From Chloroflexota bacterium (lineage in GTDB: Bacteria; Chloroflexota; Anaerolineae; Aggregatilineales; Phototrophicaceae): 11,014 bases of DNA. Below, piece after piece: positions 7,537 to 11,014 of this stretch (the first letter of the stretch is position 1; the number at the start of each line of letters is the position of its first letter). The position numbers and the translations under genes were made by a program. The stretch covers positions 1 through 11,014 of the forward strand of contig JAEVZT010000439.1 in NCBI GenBank assembly GCA_023392115.1, read 5' to 3'. The notes below the pieces were generated by a model. The model was not told the DNA's origin, made no database searches, and was given only the letters and a program-made list of their open reading frames with translations.

Positions 7537-7955
7537 GCGCTGCGGCTCCGTTTCTGGGTGAGCACACCGTCGAGAGTCAGGCGAAGCTGCTCGAAGTCGG
7601 GCAGCGGTTTGCTCAGGATGTGATCGACGCCGTCGGCGGTCATCATCTCCTGCCGTTCGGTTTCGCTGAGCGAAAAGGCGGTCATGAGGACGATCGGCGT
7701 GCGCTCAAACTCGCGGAAGGAGCGCATGCGCTGAGCGATCTCGTTGCCCTTCTTGCCGGGCATACGAATATCCATCAGGACAAGTTCGGGCAGCGTCTTG
7801 GCTTCGCCGCGCTCGACGTTGTCGAGCCATTCCCACACTTTTTGCCCATTTTCGAACGTGACCGTGTTGTGTCCCCATACCTGACACATCATGGCGATCA
7901 AGTTGCGAATATCTGCCTCATCTTCGGCGATCAACCAGCTCAAATCCGCCCCCAA
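7533..7955 (-). CDS. Receiver-only response regulator, partner of the adjacent kinase
   Basis: This is a 140-residue single CheY-like receiver domain with no DNA-binding or enzymatic output. The acidic pocket is in AEDE (10-13), the phospho-acceptor is D62 in LMDIRMPG, the conserved threonine is T92 in LMTAF, and the lysine is K116 in LSKPLP. It therefore looks competent for phosphorylation. The start is unusual: the frame has no ATG, and an in-frame TAG lies eight codons upstream of TTG 7955. I use TTG 7955, with AAGGGA 10 nt upstream. TTG 7943 (giving a start LSWLIAEDE, like the paralogue at 8083) is a real alternative. It is coupled to the kinase gene by ATGA. It could work by protein contact or as a phosphorelay step. 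Confidence 0.9.
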   Translation of the reverse strand: MGADLSWLIAEDEADIRNLIAMMCQVWGHNTVTFENGQKVWEWLDNVERGEAKTLPELVLMDIRMPGKKGNEIAQRMRSFREFERTPIVLMTAFSLSETERQEMMTADGVDHILSKPLPDFEQLRLTLDGVLTQKRSRSA

Positions 7956-7980
7956 CGCTAACTCATCCCTTCGCTAACCC

Positions 7981-7986
7981 ATTGTA
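7981..7986 (-). promoter_or_regulatory. Possible -10 box for the receiver-kinase operon
   Basis: TACAAT on the minus strand lies 25 bp before the TTG start. No convincing -35 box lies 16-18 bp further upstream. A 6-bp inverted repeat (7969-7974 and 7989-7994) brackets it, which would suit a regulated promoter. Confidence 0.28.
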
Positions 7987-8021
7987 TCGCGAAGATAGAT
8001 AAATGTGTTTGCTGAATCGGG

Positions 8022-8050
8022 TTGAGAAACATATGATAATGAGGTAGAAC
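8022..8050 (+). promoter_or_regulatory. Candidate promoter for the second receiver gene
   Basis: TTGAGA (8022-8027, five of six to the -35 consensus) and TAGAAC (8045-8050, four of six to the -10) are separated by 17 bp. The predicted start is near 8057, about 25 nt before the TTG codon. GATAAT at 8035-8040 is an alternative -10 without a good -35. Confidence 0.35.
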
Positions 8051-8063
8051 GGGGTTAGAACGG
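8045..8063 (+). repeat. Tandem TAGAACGG direct repeat, 11 bp apart
   Basis: TAGAACGG occurs at 8045-8052 and again at 8056-8063, so the two copies lie on the same DNA face, about one helical turn apart. They cover the proposed -10 box and start site of the plus-strand receiver gene. Paired direct repeats with 10-11 bp spacing are a usual form of binding site for response regulators. Neither regulator in this window has a DNA-binding domain, so the factor would be encoded elsewhere. Confidence 0.35.
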
Positions 8064-8068
8064 CATTT

Positions 8069-8074
8069 GAGGAG
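8069..8074 (+). promoter_or_regulatory. Ribosome binding site supporting TTG start at 8083
   Basis: GAGGAG lies 8 nt before TTG 8083 but 20 nt before the first in-frame ATG (8095), so it favours the TTG. Confidence 0.7.
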
Positions 8075-8082
8075 TATAACCG

Positions 8083-8688
8083 TTGTCCACATGGATGGTA
8101 GTTGAAGACGAACCCGGCATCTACGACCTGCTGCTGATGATGTTCGAAATGTGGGGCATTGAGGGCGTCGCGTTCGTCGACGGCGAAGAGGCGCTCGCGT
8201 GGATTGACGACGCCGATCAGGGGCGTTACTTTGGCGAAACGCCCGAACTGGCGTTGATCGACATCCGACTGCCGGGGCTGGTCAGCGGGACAGACGTTGG
8301 CGAGCGCCTGCGCCAAAGCCCGTATCTGAAGAACATCGGCATCGTCCTGACGACCGCATACAAGCTGTCCGTGCCGGAAGAAGAAGCAGCCTACGAACGT
8401 ACAGACGCCGACCGGTTGATGTACAAGCCGTTCCCCCGCCACGACGAGTTCAAACGCGTTCTTGAAGCCGTCCTTGAGGAGCGCCGCGCCAAAGCCGAAG
8501 CTGAGCAAGAGGCTCAATCGAACGAGCCATCTGAGTCAGTTGAACCGGCTGCCGGAGCAGGCGCAAGCGATCCGGAACCGCCGAAGCCGTCCGAGAAGGC
8601 GATGGAGCCGATCCCGTCGAAGCAAACCCCGATCGATAAACTGCCACCCGCCGCCGAAAATCCGCCATCGCAGCCAGAAGACAAGTGA
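8083..8688 (+). CDS. Receiver-domain protein with a disordered proline/acid-rich tail
   Basis: Residues 1-125 are a CheY-like receiver: acidic pocket in VEDE (7-10), phospho-acceptor D60 in LIDIRLPG, threonines T90/T91 in LTTAY, and K115 in YKPFP. Residues from about 126 to 201 are low complexity, first charged (EERRAKAEAEQEA) and then rich in P, E, S and A, so probably unstructured. There is no output domain. It is clearly a paralogue of the receiver at 7955-7533: both have W near the start, EDE, an MM..WG segment and PEL before the phospho-aspartate strand. The genes are back to back across a 127-bp gap. The TTG start is supported by GAGGAG 8 nt upstream. Three bases separate it from the next gene, so the two are probably made together. 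The kinase at 7536-6322 is the natural candidate phosphodonor, by inference. Confidence 0.88.
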   Translation: MSTWMVVEDEPGIYDLLLMMFEMWGIEGVAFVDGEEALAWIDDADQGRYFGETPELALIDIRLPGLVSGTDVGERLRQSPYLKNIGIVLTTAYKLSVPEEEAAYERTDADRLMYKPFPRHDEFKRVLEAVLEERRAKAEAEQEAQSNEPSESVEPAAGAGASDPEPPKPSEKAMEPIPSKQTPIDKLPPAAENPPSQPEDK

Positions 8689-8691
8689 TTC

Positions 8692-9435
8692 ATGCGTAAC
8701 GTCGCCCCATCGCGCTCGCTTGCCCGCCGGGCGAATCAGTGGAAGACGATCGCCTTTCTGATCGCCGCGATCGGCGTGTTTGTCGCCACGATCGGCGTTG
8801 TCCTGTTCCTAATCCCGTTTGTGAACCCCAATTCGCCGTCGTATGCCCTGTACACGACGGTCATCCTCGGCGTGTTGTGCTTCGCCGGGCTGCTGTTTCT
8901 GGCGGCGGTCGGCATCGCCATTCGCGCATTTACGTGGCGCACCGACAACGACCTTGCCATGTTCACCGGACGCTATCTGGCGCGGTCGCTGGATGACCGC
9001 TTCACGCTGATCCGCAACGTCAGCCGCCGCGAGATCGGCTACATCGACGCGGTGCTGGTTGGTCCCCCCGGCGCGCTGGTGATGCGTATCCTCGACAACC
9101 CCGGCGACTACCTGAACGAAGGTTCGAACTGGGTCGTACGCAGGCGTACCGGCGAGCTAACGTCTGCCAAGATCAACCCGACGCGCGAAGCGGTCGCCGA
9201 CATTCGCAAGCTGCGCGAGTACCTCGCAAAGCACCGCCTCGCCGACGTGCCGGTTTACGGCGCGGTCGTTTTCACGCGCGAGGAACCCGTCGTCCGGCTG
9301 ACAGTGCGCGAGCCGACTGTTCCCCCGTCGCACTTGAGCACGCTGATCCTCAACCTGCAAAACAACTATCTGGCGAAAGACCGGATCGACGCCGACAAGG
9401 TGACTGGCGTTGTGCGCCTCTTGTTCGGGGAGTGA
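8692..9435 (+). CDS. Two-helix membrane protein with a degenerate NERD-like domain
   Basis: This 247-residue protein has two membrane helices, about 19-43 and 52-80, then a soluble domain. That domain follows the layout of NERD (nuclease-related) domains: GYIDAVLVGPPGALVM (116-131), GSNWVVRR (144-151), NPTREAVADIRKLREYL (162-178) and VPVYGAVVF (186-194). In active-type NERD domains the first segment ends with an E-x-K motif. Aligned by eye, those positions are R132 and L134 here, while the aspartate D119 is kept. The protein is therefore probably not a working nuclease and may be a membrane-anchored binding or scaffold protein. The ATG is 3 bp after the receiver stop, with only a weak AGAAG upstream, suggesting translational coupling. 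The NERD assignment is by eye and needs a profile search; the membrane topology is more certain. Confidence 0.75.
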   Translation: MRNVAPSRSLARRANQWKTIAFLIAAIGVFVATIGVVLFLIPFVNPNSPSYALYTTVILGVLCFAGLLFLAAVGIAIRAFTWRTDNDLAMFTGRYLARSLDDRFTLIRNVSRREIGYIDAVLVGPPGALVMRILDNPGDYLNEGSNWVVRRRTGELTSAKINPTREAVADIRKLREYLAKHRLADVPVYGAVVFTREEPVVRLTVREPTVPPSHLSTLILNLQNNYLAKDRIDADKVTGVVRLLFGE

Positions 9436-9453
9436 CACCTGCCTAAAGGCGTT

Positions 9454-9834
9454 CTACAGTTTTTGCGCCGAGATAACGTATTCCGCCGTCGATGCGTTGG
9501 TGGCGAGCGGCACGTCATGCACGTTGCAGATTCTCAGCAGCGTGTTGATGTCGGGATCGTGCGGGTGTTTGTCGAGCGGGTCGATGAAGAAGAAGACCGC
9601 CGCGACTCTGCCTTCCGCGACCTGCGCGGCGATCTGCGCGTCGCCGCCGATCGGACCTGACAGCATCCGCTCGACGCTTAAGCCGGTCTTCTCGTTGAGC
9701 AGCTTGCCGGTCGTCCCGGTGGCGATCAGGTGATAGTTCATAAGCACATCACGGTGTTCCTGCGCGAAGGCGAGCATATCGTCTTTCTTGTTGTCGTGGG
9801 CGATCAATGCGACGGTTTTGCGTGTTGTGCTCAA
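9454..9834 (-). CDS. mgsA: Methylglyoxal synthase
   Basis: MgsA turns dihydroxyacetone phosphate into methylglyoxal and phosphate, a bypass of lower glycolysis used when phosphate is short or sugar phosphates build up. Family members are usually inhibited by phosphate. The protein has 126 residues, slightly shorter at the C-terminus than E. coli MgsA (152). The motifs match closely: AHD (12-14), the phosphate-binding ATGTTG (38-43), LSGPIGGDAQ (58-67) with catalytic D65 (E. coli D71), and DPLDKHPHDPD (85-95) with H92 and D95 (E. coli H98 and D101). The start is TTG 9834, supported by GAGGAG (complement of 9841-9846) 6 nt upstream; that site overlaps the stop codon of the glycosyltransferase gene. 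The two genes are 10 bp apart and probably co-transcribed. The 18-bp gap to the convergent NERD-like gene holds no clear terminator. Confidence 0.95.
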   Translation of the reverse strand: MSTTRKTVALIAHDNKKDDMLAFAQEHRDVLMNYHLIATGTTGKLLNEKTGLSVERMLSGPIGGDAQIAAQVAEGRVAAVFFFIDPLDKHPHDPDINTLLRICNVHDVPLATNASTAEYVISAQKL

Positions 9835-9840
9835 TTCAAT

Positions 9841-9846
9841 CTCCTC
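9841..9846 (-). promoter_or_regulatory. Ribosome binding site fixing the TTG start of mgsA
   Basis: The minus strand reads GAGGAG 6 nt before TTG 9834. It overlaps the TGA stop of the upstream glycosyltransferase (9845-9847), which suggests coupled translation. Confidence 0.75.
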
Positions 9847-11011
9847 ATCGCCAATTCAGTAAGTTCCAGCGCGGCGGGTACAGCCGACTCGTACGCCGGT
9901 TCAGATCATACGCCTCATGATAGTAACCTTCAAGCTGCCCCATGATCGCTTCCCACGGGTTGCGCTCGGCGGTGTGGCGGGCGTTGATCGACATCCGACG
10001 GCGTAGGTCGGGGTCGTCGCGCAGCTTACGCGCGGCGCCGGCGAACGCCTGCGGATCATCGCGGCAGATGAAGCCGTTGACGCCGTGATCAACGAGGTCG
10101 GTGATGCCGCCCTGATTGATGATCACGCACGGCAAGCCGGACGCCTGCGCTTCCTGCACGACCTGACCGAAGGTTTCATTCATGCCCGTGAACATGAACG
10201 TGTCGGCGGCAGCGTAAGCGTCCGCCAGTTCTTCGCCGAACAGGTAGCCGGTGAAATGCGTCTCCGTCCCCGCGAACAGCGTTTCCAGTTCGGAACGGAG
10301 CGCGCCGTCGCCGATGATCGTCAGCGCGATCCCCGGCTCGCGGGCAACGTCGAGCAGCAGGTCGATCCGCTTCTCGTTCGCCAAGCGCCCGACGTAAATG
10401 CACAGCAGCGAGTCCGGATCGCGCCCGTTGAGCAGGCGATCACGCATCGCCTGTGAGCGGCGCGTCGGGTTGTAACGCTCCCCGTTGACGCCCCGCCCCC
10501 AGCGCCGCAGCCGGTGATAACCGCGCGCGCGAAGCTGGCGCAGCGTCCAGTTCGACGGCACGAGCGTCAGGTGGCAGCCGTTGTGGATCGTTCGCAGCCA
10601 GTCGCTGACGACGCCGCTCAACAACGGGAAGCCGTAGACCTCGGCATAACCGGGCAGATCGGTTTGGTAATTGGCGATCACAGGGATGCCGTTCTGCCGC
10701 CCCACGACCATGCCGCTGAAAGAGAGCAGCGCCGGACTGAACATGTGGATCAGGTCGGGCTGGAAGTCGTTCAGGTGCTGGACGACCTGCGGGTGCGGCA
10801 GGGCGATACGGGTTTCGGGCGCCATCCACAAGCCGAGCGACGGCAGCGGGATCACCGGGCTGCCGCCGACCGACGACGGCGCGATGTCCGGCGCGAAAAC
10901 CATCACCTCGCGCCCGGTCTTTTGAAGATAACGCAGCGTGAGAAAAGCTGATTTCGAGACGCCGTCGATTTTCGGCAGGAAGGCTTCGGCAAAGATGGCG
11001 ACTCGCTTCAC
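9845..11011 (-). CDS. GT4-family glycosyltransferase
   Basis: This 388-residue protein has the two lobes of a GT-B, retaining GT4 enzyme, which transfers a sugar from a nucleotide donor. The N-terminus has the acceptor-lobe motif AEAFLPKIDGVSKS (8-21), and NYQTDLPGYAEVYG (114-127) follows. The donor lobe has YVGRLANEKRIDLLL (206-220) with R209 and K214, IIGDG (232-236), and the EX7E motif E279-E287 in ETFGQVVQE. No membrane segment is evident. The nearest groups I recall are SqdX- and MgtA-like lipid or mannose transferases, but neither donor nor acceptor can be read from the sequence. The GTG at 11011-11009 leaves only 3 bases to the window edge, so no ribosome binding site is visible. The N-terminal motif lies where expected, so the gene is probably complete. 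It precedes mgsA by 10 bp. Confidence 0.88.
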   Translation of the reverse strand: MKRVAIFAEAFLPKIDGVSKSAFLTLRYLQKTGREVMVFAPDIAPSSVGGSPVIPLPSLGLWMAPETRIALPHPQVVQHLNDFQPDLIHMFSPALLSFSGMVVGRQNGIPVIANYQTDLPGYAEVYGFPLLSGVVSDWLRTIHNGCHLTLVPSNWTLRQLRARGYHRLRRWGRGVNGERYNPTRRSQAMRDRLLNGRDPDSLLCIYVGRLANEKRIDLLLDVAREPGIALTIIGDGALRSELETLFAGTETHFTGYLFGEELADAYAAADTFMFTGMNETFGQVVQEAQASGLPCVIINQGGITDLVDHGVNGFICRDDPQAFAGAARKLRDDPDLRRRMSINARHTAERNPWEAIMGQLEGYYHEAYDLNRRTSRLYPPRWNLLNWR

Positions 11012-11014
11012 AGG

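Noticed and set aside
8095..8688. ATG start for the plus-strand receiver
   Set aside because: The GAGGAG site is 20 nt from this ATG but 8 nt from TTG 8083, so the TTG fits better.
8692..9435. Active membrane-anchored nuclease acting in defence
   Set aside because: The E-x-K positions of the NERD active site are R and L. There are no defence genes or mobile elements nearby, so a restriction-like role is not supported.
9436..9470. Possible terminator between the convergent NERD-like gene and mgsA
   Set aside because: Only 4-bp stems are available (GCCT/AGGC with a 2-nt loop, or GGCG/CGCC), too weak to call.
9845..11011. Specific naming of the GT4 protein as SqdX, MgtA or a trehalose/glycogen enzyme
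   Set aside because: The EX7E and GRL motifs are general to GT4 enzymes, and nothing in the sequence fixes donor or acceptor.
1..11014. CRISPR array, tRNA, rRNA, insertion sequence or prophage
   Set aside because: I saw no regularly spaced repeats, no transposase or integrase motifs, and no RNA-gene signatures. Genes fill nearly the whole window, and the largest gap is about 230 bp.

Overview
This window reads as an ordinary chromosomal segment, GC-rich and densely coded, from a free-living bacterium. It is built around glycogen metabolism. The combination of a GH57-type branching enzyme, an alpha-glucan phosphorylase with a DUF3417-like N-terminus, a stand-alone CBM48 protein and frequent TTG/GTG starts suggests Chloroflexota (Anaerolineae-like). 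That placement is an inference from gene content and recalled family resemblance. I see no transposases, integrases, tRNAs, rRNAs, CRISPR arrays or phage genes.

Layout: (1) 1-1098, minus strand: the first 366 codons of glycogen/alpha-glucan phosphorylase; its C-terminal part lies off the left edge. (2) 1099-1329: an AT-rich divergent promoter region. (3) 1330-1650, plus strand: a small stand-alone CBM48 (isoamylase early-set) protein. (4) 1664-1704: a 16-bp perfect hairpin between convergent genes, probably a two-way transcription stop. (5) 6242 down to 1711, minus strand: a tight operon of GH57 branching enzyme, glycogen synthase glgA and ADP-glucose pyrophosphorylase glgC. (6) 7955 down to 6322, minus strand: a receiver-only response regulator overlapping by 4 bp a soluble PAS histidine kinase, transcribed towards the glycogen operon. 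(7) 7956-8082: a second divergent promoter region. (8) 8083-9435, plus strand: a paralogous receiver protein with a disordered tail, then a two-helix membrane protein with a NERD-like domain that lacks its catalytic residues. (9) 11011 down to 9454, minus strand: a GT4 glycosyltransferase and methylglyoxal synthase mgsA, 10 bp apart.

How the genes fit together: GlgC makes ADP-glucose, GlgA polymerises it, the GH57 enzyme introduces alpha-1,6 branches and GlgP returns glucose-1-phosphate from the stored polymer. The CBM48 protein may bind the polymer, but it has no catalytic domain. MgsA drains dihydroxyacetone phosphate when phosphate is short. The kinase and its two receiver-only partners have no DNA-binding output, so any link to glycogen would run through protein contacts or a phosphorelay. 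The least explained part is the 6322-9435 block: one soluble kinase, two divergently transcribed paralogous receivers and a membrane-anchored pseudo-NERD protein.
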